DNA from: AP-15 sp035509615
GTDB lineage: Bacteria > Pseudomonadota > Alphaproteobacteria > ATCC43930 > CGMCC-115725
Length of the DNA: 24,448 nt
Direction: 5' to 3'
Assembly: GCA_035509615.1 (NCBI GenBank)
Contig: DATJLK010000051.1
Location: forward strand, 1 to 24,448
Shown here piece by piece: positions 7,937 to 14,933 of the stretch (position 1 is its first letter; each line of letters begins with the position of its first letter). The notes beneath the pieces are model-generated. The model was not told the origin of the DNA, made no database searches, and saw only the letters and a list, made by a program, of their open reading frames with translations. Both the position numbers and the translations under genes were made by a program.

Positions 7937-8713
7937 ATGTCGATCAATCGCACCGGCCGCGTTACGGCTGCCGGCGGATGTGCGGCGGCAGGCCGGCCGT
8001 TGCACGAGATCGAGACCTGGATTTTCGATCTCGACAACACGCTCTACCCGGCATCGTGCCGGCTGTTTGACCAGATCCACGACCGCATGCAGCGCTTTAT
8101 TGCCGAGCGCCTGGAGTTGTCGCTGGAGGACGCGCTCGTCATCCAGAAAGCCTATTTCCGCGAGCACGGGACGACGATGCGCGGGCTGATGGTGGTCGAC
8201 AAGATCGACCCGCACGAATTCCTTGCCTATGTCCACGAAGTCGACCTCGCCTGCGTCCCGTCCGATCCCGTCCTGGCCGCAGCGCTGCAGGCGCTGCCCG
8301 GGCGCAAGATCGTCCACACCAACGGCTCGGTGCGGCACGCCGAGCGGCTTCTTGCCCATCTCGGGATTGCCGGATCGTTTTGCGGCATTATCGATATCGT
8401 CGATGCCGGGTTTGAGCCCAAACCGGCGCTCGCCGGCTATCACGAATTGCTGCGGCGCCATGATGTCCGGCCGCAAACCGCGCTGATGATCGAGGACATG
8501 GCGAAGAACCTGGTCCCGGCGGCGGCCCTCGGCATGACCACGGCGTGGATGCGCGGGACCCTCGATTGGGCCGCGGCCACCTCCGACGGCAACCACATCC
8601 ATTATGTCATCGACCGCCTCGGCGATTTCCTCGCGGAGGCGGCGGCAATGCACCCTGTGCGCATCGAGGAGTCCGGGATATGTCGGTCGCCGACACGATC
8701 CGCACGAAGCTGA
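7937..8713 (+). CDS. HAD-superfamily pyrimidine 5'-nucleotidase-like phosphatase
   Basis: This 258-residue HAD hydrolase resembles the Sdt1/pyrimidine 5'-nucleotidase group. Motif I is IFDLDNTLYP, with nucleophile Asp31 and general acid Asp33. Motif II is VHTNGS, the motif III lysine lies in FEPKPALAG, and motif IV is MIEDMAKN. A cap domain follows motif I. The first 20 residues (Ala/Gly-rich) precede the conserved fold, so a later start is possible. It is cytosolic and probably dephosphorylates UMP/CMP-like substrates, but specificity cannot be read from sequence. Its 3' end overlaps bolA by 34 bases in another frame. Confidence 0.88.
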   Translation: MSINRTGRVTAAGGCAAAGRPLHEIETWIFDLDNTLYPASCRLFDQIHDRMQRFIAERLELSLEDALVIQKAYFREHGTTMRGLMVVDKIDPHEFLAYVHEVDLACVPSDPVLAAALQALPGRKIVHTNGSVRHAERLLAHLGIAGSFCGIIDIVDAGFEPKPALAGYHELLRRHDVRPQTALMIEDMAKNLVPAAALGMTTAWMRGTLDWAAATSDGNHIHYVIDRLGDFLAEAAAMHPVRIEESGICRSPTRSARS

Positions 8714-8955
8714 GCCAGCGGTTGGCGCCGACCCGGCTCGACATTGTCGACGAGTCGCATCGTCACGCCGGGCATGCCGGCGCGCGCCCGGAAGGCGAGA
8801 CGCATTTTGCGCTGACGATCGTAGCGGCCGCCTTTGCCGGCCAGAGTCGGGTGGCGCGGCAGCGCCTCGTCTACCAGATCCTTGCCGAGGAATTGACGAC
8901 GCGAATCCATGCGCTGTCGCTGACCACGCTGACGCCGGAGGAAGTGCAGGGTTGA
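8680..8955 (+). CDS. bolA: BolA family protein
   Basis: This 91-residue BolA protein starts at an ATG inside the end of the HAD gene, with GAGGAG about eight bases upstream. The reading frame is open further upstream, but only the part from MSVADTIRTKL matches BolA. Family features are LDIVDESHRHAGHAG, ETHFALTIVAAAFAG and RQRLVYQILAEEL. The His residues of SHRHAGH are the positions through which BolA proteins share an iron-sulfur cluster with monothiol glutaredoxins. Likely roles are Fe-S trafficking or transcriptional control. The 34-base overlap suggests translational coupling with the HAD gene. Confidence 0.93.
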   Translation: MSVADTIRTKLSQRLAPTRLDIVDESHRHAGHAGARPEGETHFALTIVAAAFAGQSRVARQRLVYQILAEELTTRIHALSLTTLTPEEVQG

Positions 8956-9015
8956 CACCTGCGATCGGTCAAATCTCCCCGGACCAACGAAATTTGTGGC
9001 TCGCCTCCCGTTTAA

Positions 9016-9041
9016 CCGGATAGCGCAAGTAAATTATCCGG
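9016..9041. terminator. Small inverted repeat between bolA and higA
   Basis: CCGGATA and TATCCGG form a 7-bp stem with a 12-base loop, overlapping the higA stop codon in the space between two convergent genes. It may serve as a weak bidirectional terminator. The loop is long and no U-tract follows, so confidence is low. Confidence 0.3.
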
Positions 9042-9348
9042 CGCCTGGCAGGCTGAAGGGCTTTACGTCGATTTCCTCAGTCCTCTGCCGCATCGTATAG
9101 GAGTCAAACCAAGCCTGCATGCGGAGCAGCATATCCATGTTGACCCCAAAAGCCTTTTCGATCCGCAGCGCCATTTCTGGCGACAGCGCGGCATGCCAGT
9201 TCACGAGATCAGACAGGGCGGCTCGCCGCACGCCAAGAATTTCCGCGGCGCGCTCAATAGACAGGCCGAGCTCGGATATTATCTCCTCGCGGATAAACTC
9301 GCCTGGATGCGACGGCCTCATGCCGATTTCTTTAAGTTCATGGTCCAT
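9034..9348 (-). CDS. higA: HigA family antitoxin (XRE-type HTH)
   Basis: This 104-residue protein has the HigA/VapI pattern: MRPSHPGEFIREEII, a helix-turn-helix in LSIERAAEILGVRRAALSDL, then SPEMALRIEKAFGVNMDMLLRMQ. HigA neutralises the HigB mRNA interferase and represses its own operon. The toxin gene lies directly upstream and its TGA overlaps this ATG (ATGA), the usual higBA coupling. The toxin frame is broken, so the antitoxin is now an orphan regulator here. The two genes run at about 50-55% GC in the lines I counted, visibly below the neighbouring core genes, which suggests acquisition by transfer. An upstream ATG is used; an internal one (MRPSHPGEF) is also possible. Confidence 0.9.
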   Translation of the reverse strand: MDHELKEIGMRPSHPGEFIREEIISELGLSIERAAEILGVRRAALSDLVNWHAALSPEMALRIEKAFGVNMDMLLRMQAWFDSYTMRQRTEEIDVKPFSLPGAG

Positions 9349-9627
9349 CAGTGGTAATCCTGCAAATTAAGGCCATGGATTTCGCCACTGCAAATTTCGC
9401 AGGTGATCCGCCAATTCCCCGACACCGAAATGCTCCATGTCCCAGCCCGATCGCCGGTAAGCTGATGGATGCGCCAGCCGGGGGGACCTTTTAACTGTTC
9501 CACGTTGTCGACGCTAAGCCGTCACGATACGACGGATTCGGTTGGCCATGTCGCGACGAATGCCGCGATCATCATCATTCTCGATAAACCGTTTGAGCCC
9601 TCGATGCCGGACGGTGCGGATTATCAC
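9348..9627 (-). pseudogene. higB: HigB-type toxin gene inactivated by a one-base frameshift
   Basis: Reading leftward from a GTG, the first frame gives VIIRTVRHRGLKRFIE, then NDDDRGIRRDMANRIRRIVTA and a TAG at 9516-9514. In the next frame, from 9518, the sequence continues LSVDNVEQLKGPPGWRIHQL, TGDRAGTWSISVSGNW, then RITCEICSGEIHGLNLQDYH and a stop overlapping the higA ATG. The two pieces together make one normal HigB/RelE-fold toxin of about 92 residues. The span is 280 bases, one more than a multiple of three, so a single extra base at about 9518-9522 explains it. The gene is probably dead; a sequencing error or recoding is less likely but possible. Confidence 0.85.
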
Positions 9628-9681
9628 GCTGTCGCTATGTACGGCATCAACCGCACCAATATCAATCAACTGGACGCACAC

Positions 9682-10806
9682 CTAGGCCGCATCGGCAAGG
9701 AACCGGCGCAATTCCTCGGTTGGGGCGTCCTTCATGACGAAAGCGTCGCCGATCCGGCGCGGCAGGATCAGCGTGATCTTGCCGTCGCGGACTTTTTTGT
9801 CGCGGCCCATATGCGCCAGCAGGCGCTCTGGCGGCACACCCGTGAGCCTGATATCGGCAACCCGGGTCGGCAGGCCGGTCGCCGTGAAATGGCGGCGCAC
9901 CCGCTCGCCTTCCGCCGCTGGCGAAATCCCGAGGCGCGCGGCAAAATCAAACGCTAGGACCATCCCCAGCGCCACTGCTTCGCCGTGCAGCAGCCGGTTC
10001 GAAAACCCGGTTTCGGTTTCAAGCGCGTGGCCAAAGGTATGGCCGAAATTGAGGAGTGCGCGCTCGCCCTCCTCGCGCTCGTCGGCGGCGACCACAACCG
10101 CTTTCATCCGGCAGCTGGTTACGATCGCATGGCGCAGCGGGTCCGGCGCCAGCGCGCACAGCGCGTTTCCCTGACGCTCGCACCAGGCAAAAAACTCGGC
10201 GTCGCGAATCAGCCCGTATTTGACGGTTTCTGCATAGCCGGCGAGCAACTCGCGGCGCGGCAGGGTCGACAGCACCGCGGTGTCGGCGAGCACCAGACGC
10301 GGCTGATAAAACGCGCCGATCAGGTTTTTGCCACTGGCCGCATTGATCGCGGTCTTGCCGCCGACCGAACTGTCAACCTGCGCCAGCAATGTCGTCGGGA
10401 TTTGCACGAAATCGATGCCGCGCAGTAAGGTCGCCGCGGCGAACCCGGTGATGTCGCCGACGACCCCGCCGCCGAGTGCGACCAGCATCGAGCCGCGCTC
10501 GATGCCGCAGGCCAAAATCTCTTCGGCGAGCCTGCCGAAATGATCGAGATCCTTGGTCTCTTCGCCGGGGGGCAGCATGACCACGTGCCTGGTGATCGCG
10601 GCCTCGGCGAGACTGGCTTCCACCGGTTCGAGCCAATGACGCGCGACATTCTCGTCGGTGACGATTACGGCGTGGCGGCGGCGCATCAACGGCAGGATTT
10701 CCTCGCCCGCGCGTTCGATCAATCCCGGGCCGACGACGATATCGTAGGCGCGATCGTCGAGCGCCACGCGCAGTCGTTCCGAGCCGGCTTTGGATGCAGT
10801 GGTCAT
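9682..10806 (-). CDS. aroB: 3-dehydroquinate synthase
   Basis: This 374-residue enzyme performs the second step of the shikimate pathway, making 3-dehydroquinate from DAHP with NAD and a divalent metal. Diagnostic segments are the NAD-binding LGGGVVGDITGFAAATLLRG, then PTTLLAQVDSSVGGKTAIN, and the metal-binding stretch ALLNFGHTFGHALE. The ATG at 10806 (MTTASKAGSERLRVAL) overlaps the aroK stop by four bases (ATGA). The frame stays open upstream, but that part is only the shadow of aroK. The aroK-aroB pair is a classic translationally coupled arrangement. Confidence 0.96.
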   Translation of the reverse strand: MTTASKAGSERLRVALDDRAYDIVVGPGLIERAGEEILPLMRRRHAVIVTDENVARHWLEPVEASLAEAAITRHVVMLPPGEETKDLDHFGRLAEEILACGIERGSMLVALGGGVVGDITGFAAATLLRGIDFVQIPTTLLAQVDSSVGGKTAINAASGKNLIGAFYQPRLVLADTAVLSTLPRRELLAGYAETVKYGLIRDAEFFAWCERQGNALCALAPDPLRHAIVTSCRMKAVVVAADEREEGERALLNFGHTFGHALETETGFSNRLLHGEAVALGMVLAFDFAARLGISPAAEGERVRRHFTATGLPTRVADIRLTGVPPERLLAHMGRDKKVRDGKITLILPRRIGDAFVMKDAPTEELRRFLADAA

Positions 10807-11447
10807 TGCTCGCACTCCGTCTCTGGCGGCGTCAGGGCGATGGGACAGGCGGCGAGCGCCATGATCGCCCGGTTGACCGTCGCTTCGGGTGATCCCTCGC
10901 CGCTGTCGATCGTCACCGCGGCCTCGGCATAGATCGGATGGCGGTGCTCGATCAGTTCGGCGAGGATCGCCCGCGGATCGCCCGCCTTTAACAGCGGCCG
11001 GTCGCTGCGCCGCGATACCCGTTGCGCCAGCACGTCGAGATCGGCGCGAAGCCACAGCGACACGCCGCGCTTGCGGATAACGAGGCGGGTCAGCGGATCC
11101 ATGAAGGCGCCGCCGCCGGTGGCGAGGACATGTACCGGCTTCGCCAACAGCCGGGTGATGACCCGGCGTTCGCCATCGCGAAAAACCCGCTCGCCGCGAT
11201 TGGCAAAGATCTCCTCGATCGTCTCGCCGGCCGCGGCCTCGATCTCCTGATCCGAATCGAAAAACGGCAGGCCGAGCCGCAGCGCCAAGCGGCGCCCGAT
11301 CTTGGATTTTCCGGCGCCCATCAGCCCGACCAGAACGATGGTCCGGTGCGGGACAAAGCGCCGCAGCACCAAGGCCCGCCGGTCAAATTCGAGCGCGTCA
11401 GTCTCCAACTCGGTCTTCTCCGTGAATACCGCTCTTTCTCGCGGCAT
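10803..11447 (-). CDS. aroK: Shikimate kinase
   Basis: This 214-residue P-loop kinase phosphorylates shikimate at the 3-hydroxyl. Its Walker A is GLMGAGKSKIG, the substrate-binding acidic motif is FFDSDQEIE, and it has ATGGGAFMDP and the lid arginine region RRSDRPLL. About 35 residues precede the core (MPRERAVFTEKTELE onward), an extension seen in many alphaproteobacterial versions; a later start is possible. It is the first gene of the leftward aroK-aroB unit and is divergent from the microprotein-xerD-accA unit, with 107 bases between them. Confidence 0.95.
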   Translation of the reverse strand: MPRERAVFTEKTELETDALEFDRRALVLRRFVPHRTIVLVGLMGAGKSKIGRRLALRLGLPFFDSDQEIEAAAGETIEEIFANRGERVFRDGERRVITRLLAKPVHVLATGGGAFMDPLTRLVIRKRGVSLWLRADLDVLAQRVSRRSDRPLLKAGDPRAILAELIEHRHPIYAEAAVTIDSGEGSPEATVNRAIMALAACPIALTPPETECEQ

Positions 11448-11459
11448 TCGGCAACGGTA

Positions 11460-11487
11460 CTAGCATATCGTGCGGTCTGGTCGTCAA
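11460..11487 (-). promoter_or_regulatory. Possible promoter of aroK-aroB
   Basis: Read leftward, TTGACG (11487-11482) is followed after 16 bases by TGCTAG (11465-11460), 12 bases before the aroK start. The upstream hexamer is good but the downstream one is weak, and the leader would be very short or absent. It is the best candidate in the divergent aroK/xerD gap. Confidence 0.35.
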
Positions 11488-11554
11488 TCGGCGCTTTGGA
11501 TCGGGTCCGGCCGATCGGGCCCTGAGGTTTAGCCAAGGACAAGCGAGCGGGGGG

Positions 11555-11695
11555 ATGGGGAAGCTGACTTTAGGGGTTGTCATCGTCGTCATTTTGGCGG
11601 CGCTCGGCGGTGCCGCGTATCTCGCGTGGTGGAACCCGCCGGCGCCATCGGCGCCGGTCCACAAGGTGCTGCCGGATGCGCGCTTCCCGAAATAA
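11555..11695 (+). CDS. Single-pass membrane microprotein upstream of xerD
   Basis: This 46-residue frame begins MGKLTLGVVIVVILAALGG and ends in VLPDARFPK. One strong membrane helix (about residues 4-25) is followed by WWNPPAPSAPVHK, a Pro-rich stretch, and a short polar tail. A G-rich run lies just before the ATG, and the gene overlaps the xerD start by 20 bases in another frame. The hydrophobic helix, clear start and stop, and position support a real small gene. I do not recognise a named family, and the function is unknown. Confidence 0.6.
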   Translation: MGKLTLGVVIVVILAALGGAAYLAWWNPPAPSAPVHKVLPDARFPK

Positions 11696-12629
11696 CCCGG
11701 CGGCGGATAGCGCGCCGATTCCCGGTTTTTCCAAGCATCTCGAGGCGTTTCTCGAAATGCTCGCGGCCGAGCGCGGTGCGGCGCGGCTGACCATTGCCGC
11801 CTATCGTAACGATCTCGCCAATCTGGCGCGGTTTTTGGTCACACGCAAAATGGCGCTCGAAACCGCTGATGAAGCAGCCCTGCACGCCTATCTCGCGGCG
11901 GCAGCAACGGCTCAGCTGGCGCCGCGCAGCCTAGCGCGGCGCATTTCCGCGATCCGGCAATTCTACAAGTTTCTGCTGGTCGACGGGATCCGTGGGGATG
12001 ACCCGACCGTCGGTCTTGACACCCCGCGCCTCGGCAGCCCCTTGCCCAAGCTGTTGGCGGAACCCGAAGTCGAGGCGCTGCTCGCGGCCGCACGGCAGTG
12101 GCGCAGCGCCGAGGGGCTGCGCGTCCTATGTCTCGTCGAGTTGCTTTATGCGACCGGACTGCGCATTTCGGAACTCGTGACCCTGCCGCACGCAGCGGCG
12201 TTGCGCGATCCGCGCTTTATACTGGTGCGCGGCAAGGGCGGCCGCGAACGCGTTGTACCGGTCGGCGAGCCGGCGCGCCAGGCGCTGGCGCTCTATCTCG
12301 GATGCCGCGCCCGCTTTCTGCCCGATCGCCGGCCGTCCCGCTGGCTGTTTCCGTCGCGCGGCGGCGCCGGGCACCTGACCCGCCAACGCTGCGGCCAGCT
12401 GCTCAAGGAATTGGCGGCCCGTGCCGGGCTCGATCCGGCGCGGTTGTCGCCGCATGTGCTGCGCCATGCCTTTGCCAGCCATCTGCTCGATCACGGTGCG
12501 GATCTGCGCAGCGTCCAGCAGATGCTGGGGCATGCCGACATCGCGACCACGCAGATCTACACTCATGTTCTGTCCGACCGGCTACGCCAGCTGGTGCACA
12601 CGGCACACCCGCTCGCGCGGCGAAAATGA
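11676..12629 (+). CDS. xerD: Site-specific tyrosine recombinase XerD
   Basis: This 317-residue recombinase resolves chromosome dimers at dif together with XerC. An N-terminal SAM-like core-binding domain (HLEAFLEMLAAERGAA, LARFLV) precedes the catalytic domain. Catalytic residues are visible: Arg in ATGLRISELV, Lys in RGKGGRERVVPVG, His-x-x-Arg in HVLRHAFASHLL, His in LGHADIATTQ and Tyr in QIYTHV. The ATG at 11676 lies inside the upstream microprotein gene; the frame is open further 5' but the conserved domain begins after this start. The stop overlaps the accA start (ATGA). XerD rather than XerC is inferred from the neighbourhood (accA, aroK). Confidence 0.92.
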   Translation: MRASRNNPAADSAPIPGFSKHLEAFLEMLAAERGAARLTIAAYRNDLANLARFLVTRKMALETADEAALHAYLAAAATAQLAPRSLARRISAIRQFYKFLLVDGIRGDDPTVGLDTPRLGSPLPKLLAEPEVEALLAAARQWRSAEGLRVLCLVELLYATGLRISELVTLPHAAALRDPRFILVRGKGGRERVVPVGEPARQALALYLGCRARFLPDRRPSRWLFPSRGGAGHLTRQRCGQLLKELAARAGLDPARLSPHVLRHAFASHLLDHGADLRSVQQMLGHADIATTQIYTHVLSDRLRQLVHTAHPLARRK

Positions 12630-13582
12630 TCCGCCATTTCCTCGAATTCGAACGGCCGATCGGCGAGCTCGAAGGCAAGATCGAAGAGTTGCGCCATTTG
12701 TCGACGACCAGCGAACTCAATATCGCCGAGGAGGTCGGCCGGCTTGAAGCCAGTGCGGCGCGGTTGTTGCGCCAGACTTACGCGCGTCTGACACCCTGGC
12801 AAAAGGTCCAGGTCGCCCGCCACCCGCAGCGCCCGCACGCGCTCGCCTATATCGGGGCGCTGATCACCGATTTCGTCCCGCTTGCCGGCGACCGCGGGTT
12901 TGCCGAAGACAAGGCGATCGTCGGCGGGCTGGGCCGGTTTCGCGGCCGCAGCGTCGTGGTGCTGGGCACCGAAAAGGGCGGCGATACCGAATCGAGGCTG
13001 GCGCATAATTTCGGCATGGCGCGGCCCGAAGGGTATCGCAAAGCCCGTCGCCTGATGCAGCTCGCCGACCGCTTTCAGCTGCCGTTGCTGAGCTTTGTCG
13101 ATACTGCCGGCGCCTACCCCGGCATCGATGCCGAGGCGCGCGGCCAAGCCGAGGCGATCGCCCGCGCGATCGAGACCTGTCTCGACATCAAAGTCCCGGT
13201 GATTGCCGCGATCATCGGCGAAGGCGGCTCAGGCGGTGCTATCGCGCTCGCCGCCGGGAATTGCGTGTTGATGATGGAGCACGCGGTCTATTCGGTGATC
13301 TCGCCCGAGGGCTGCGCCTCGATTTTGTGGCGCGACAGCGCTCATGCGGCGGAGGCGGCCGAAGCCCTGCGGCTCACCGCCGAGGATCTGCTGCGGCTCG
13401 GCATCATCGACCGGATCGTGCCGGAACCATTGGGCGGTGCGCACCGGCTGCCGACCGCGGCAATCGCCGCGCTTGCCGAGGCGATCGACACGGCGCTGCA
13501 GCCGCTCCTCGGCATCGCCGGCGCGCGATTGCGGGCGCAGCGGCGCGACAAGTTTCTGGCGATGGGCAGGCGCGGGCTCTGA
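12626..13582 (+). CDS. accA: Acetyl-CoA carboxylase carboxyltransferase subunit alpha
   Basis: This 318-residue alpha subunit works with AccD in an alpha2-beta2 carboxyltransferase that makes malonyl-CoA for fatty acid synthesis. The start MIRHFLEFERPIGELEGKIE is the usual AccA opening. Conserved pieces include ARHPQRPHALAYI, GTEKGGDTESRL, NFGMARPEGYRKARRLM, FVDTAGAYPGIDAEARGQAE, GEGGSGGAIAL and YSVISPEGCASILWRD. Length is normal. The ATG overlaps the xerD stop by four bases, so the two are translationally coupled. Confidence 0.97.
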   Translation: MIRHFLEFERPIGELEGKIEELRHLSTTSELNIAEEVGRLEASAARLLRQTYARLTPWQKVQVARHPQRPHALAYIGALITDFVPLAGDRGFAEDKAIVGGLGRFRGRSVVVLGTEKGGDTESRLAHNFGMARPEGYRKARRLMQLADRFQLPLLSFVDTAGAYPGIDAEARGQAEAIARAIETCLDIKVPVIAAIIGEGGSGGAIALAAGNCVLMMEHAVYSVISPEGCASILWRDSAHAAEAAEALRLTAEDLLRLGIIDRIVPEPLGGAHRLPTAAIAALAEAIDTALQPLLGIAGARLRAQRRDKFLAMGRRGL

Positions 13583-13671
13583 GGCTCGCCTTGGCGCTTG
13601 CCGCCGGCGCCCTTGCTGGCAGGCGGGTCAATATCCGATCATTGACCGCACTTGCCCGGTCCCCACATCTA

Positions 13672-13718
13672 GGCCGGTGCGAGATTTCCGCAGACGCAAA
13701 TGCGGAAGCGCACCGGCC
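13672..13718 (+). terminator. Long imperfect hairpin after accA
   Basis: GGCCGGTGCG (13672-13681) pairs with CGCACCGGCC (13709-13718). Inside, TTCCGCA (13686-13692) pairs with TGCGGAA (13701-13707), with an 8-base loop and a 4-versus-1 internal bulge. That makes 17 base pairs about 90 bases after the accA stop and about 45 before the next start. It may be the accA terminator or a structured leader for the DUF2076 gene. There is no U-tract. Confidence 0.55.
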
Positions 13719-13762
13719 CTCCTCGTCCGGGGAGCGGTAAGTTTCGGCAGCGGAAGGCAATC

Positions 13763-14674
13763 ATGACGCCCCAGGAAAGAGACCTGCTGACGACCCTGCT
13801 CAGCCGGCTGAAAGGCGCGGCGGGACAGCCAAAGGACCCTGACGCCGACGGGCTGATCCGGCAGACCATGACCGAGCAGCCGGACGCGCCGTATTACCTG
13901 GCCCAGACTGTGCTGATCCAGGATCTGAGCCTGCACAACGCGCAGAACCGGATCGCCGAGCTCGAACGCCAGGTGAGCGAGGCACAGCAGCAGGCCGCCC
14001 GGCCGACGAGTTTTCTCGGCGGCCTGTTCGGCTCGCATTCTGCTCCGCCGGCCCAGCCCCCGGCGCCGCCACCGAGCAGCGGCAGTGTTCCCGCCGCCGG
14101 ACCGTGGACGCGCGCCCCGCAGGTCGCTGCCGCACCGCCGGCGCAACCCTATGGCCAACCCTATCCGCCACAGGGTGGCGGCTATGGCCCGGCTCCGGGC
14201 GCCGGTTACGGCCCGGCCAGCGGCGGTTTTATGGGTGGCGGCGGTGCCGGCGCCGGCGGCGGTTTCCTGCGCTCAGCGGCGGCGACGGCGGCGGGGGTAG
14301 CCGGGGGCGCGCTGTTGTTTCAAGGCATTGAGTCGCTGTTTGGCCGGCACGAGAGCGCCGGCATCCTCGGCAGCCAAGCGATGACGCCGGGGCTCGGCGA
14401 GACCGTGGTCAACAATTACTACGGCGATGCCGGTCAGGCCGGCGGCAACCAGGATTTTTCCGGCGGCAGCTTCGACCCAAGCGGCAACCAGGATTTTTCG
14501 GGTGGCAGCTTCGACCCGAACAGCGGCCAGGATTTTTCCGGTGGCAGCTTTGACCCGAACAGCGGTCAGGATTTTTCCGGCGGCAGCTTCGACCCGAGCG
14601 GCGGCGGCCAGGACTTCAGCTCCGACCAGGATTTTGGCGGCGGTGATTTTGGTGGCGACAGCAATCAATGCTGA
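13763..14674 (+). CDS. DUF2076 domain-containing protein
   Basis: This 303-residue protein starts MTPQERDLLTTLLSRL, the standard DUF2076 opening, followed by QTVLIQDLSLHNAQNRIAEL and a short coiled coil (AELERQVSEAQQQA). The middle is low-complexity Pro/Ala/Gly. A Gly-rich segment and a hydrophobic helix (AAATAAGVAGGALLF) lead to an acidic, Gly/Ser/Phe-rich tail built of QDFSGGSFDP repeats and ending in Cys. The frame stays open back to 13700, but the conserved domain starts at 13763, after a GGAAGG element. Family function is unknown. The tail looks disordered and could mediate binding or assembly. Confidence 0.85.
   Translation: MTPQERDLLTTLLSRLKGAAGQPKDPDADGLIRQTMTEQPDAPYYLAQTVLIQDLSLHNAQNRIAELERQVSEAQQQAARPTSFLGGLFGSHSAPPAQPPAPPPSSGSVPAAGPWTRAPQVAAAPPAQPYGQPYPPQGGGYGPAPGAGYGPASGGFMGGGGAGAGGGFLRSAAATAAGVAGGALLFQGIESLFGRHESAGILGSQAMTPGLGETVVNNYYGDAGQAGGNQDFSGGSFDPSGNQDFSGGSFDPNSGQDFSGGSFDPNSGQDFSGGSFDPSGGGQDFSSDQDFGGGDFGGDSNQC
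14450..14611 (+). repeat. 39-nt tandem repeat, four copies, within the DUF2076 gene
   Basis: Units begin at 14450, 14489, 14528 and 14567. The first three are exactly 39 bases and the last is 45. Each encodes QDFSGGSFDP plus a short S/N/G linker. The DNA copies are nearly identical, for example GATTTTTC followed by GGCAGCTT, which indicates recent expansion by slippage or unequal recombination. A degenerate fifth half-unit (QDFSSDQDFGGG) follows. Confidence 0.9.
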
Positions 14675-14723
14675 TGCCGGTTCGGCGGATTTTGCCCCTC
14701 GGTGGTCCTGAATAATACGCTTT

Positions 14724-14808
14724 GCCCGGACTTGGTCCGGGCATCGACGTCTTGGCACCGATGGGCGGGTACTCGAAACAAAAAGCGTGGATGGGCGGGT
14801 CAAGCCCA
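14724..14808. repeat. Extragenic palindromes in the gap after the DUF2076 gene
   Basis: The 259-base gap between two convergent genes holds no credible gene. GCCCGGA / TCCGGGC (7-bp stem, loop CTTGG, 14724-14742) is a clean hairpin. A direct repeat ATGGGCGGGT occurs at 14761-14770 and 14791-14800, and the second copy forms TGGGC / GCCCA (14792-14808). Such GC-rich palindromes between convergent genes resemble REP-like dispersed elements of alphaproteobacteria, and may also act as a bidirectional terminator. Confidence 0.5.
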
Positions 14809-14933
14809 GCCAAAGCGGTCTGAAGCCGCATCGGTGCCGCGCGGCACAACCGGATCGGCCGAACCAGACAGTTTTGGGCTGACCCGGCCAAGATCGGGCG
14901 AAATGCCGGCGACAACACCGTTGCGCGCTGGTC

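Noticed and set aside
6956..8653. 565-residue leftward frame opposite yihA, argB and the HAD gene
   Set aside because: It spans three well-identified forward genes. GC-rich codon bias keeps the opposite strand open by chance.
9469..9957. 162-residue forward frame across the higB/aroB junction
   Set aside because: It overlaps the frameshifted toxin and the C-terminal part of aroB, both clear on the reverse strand.
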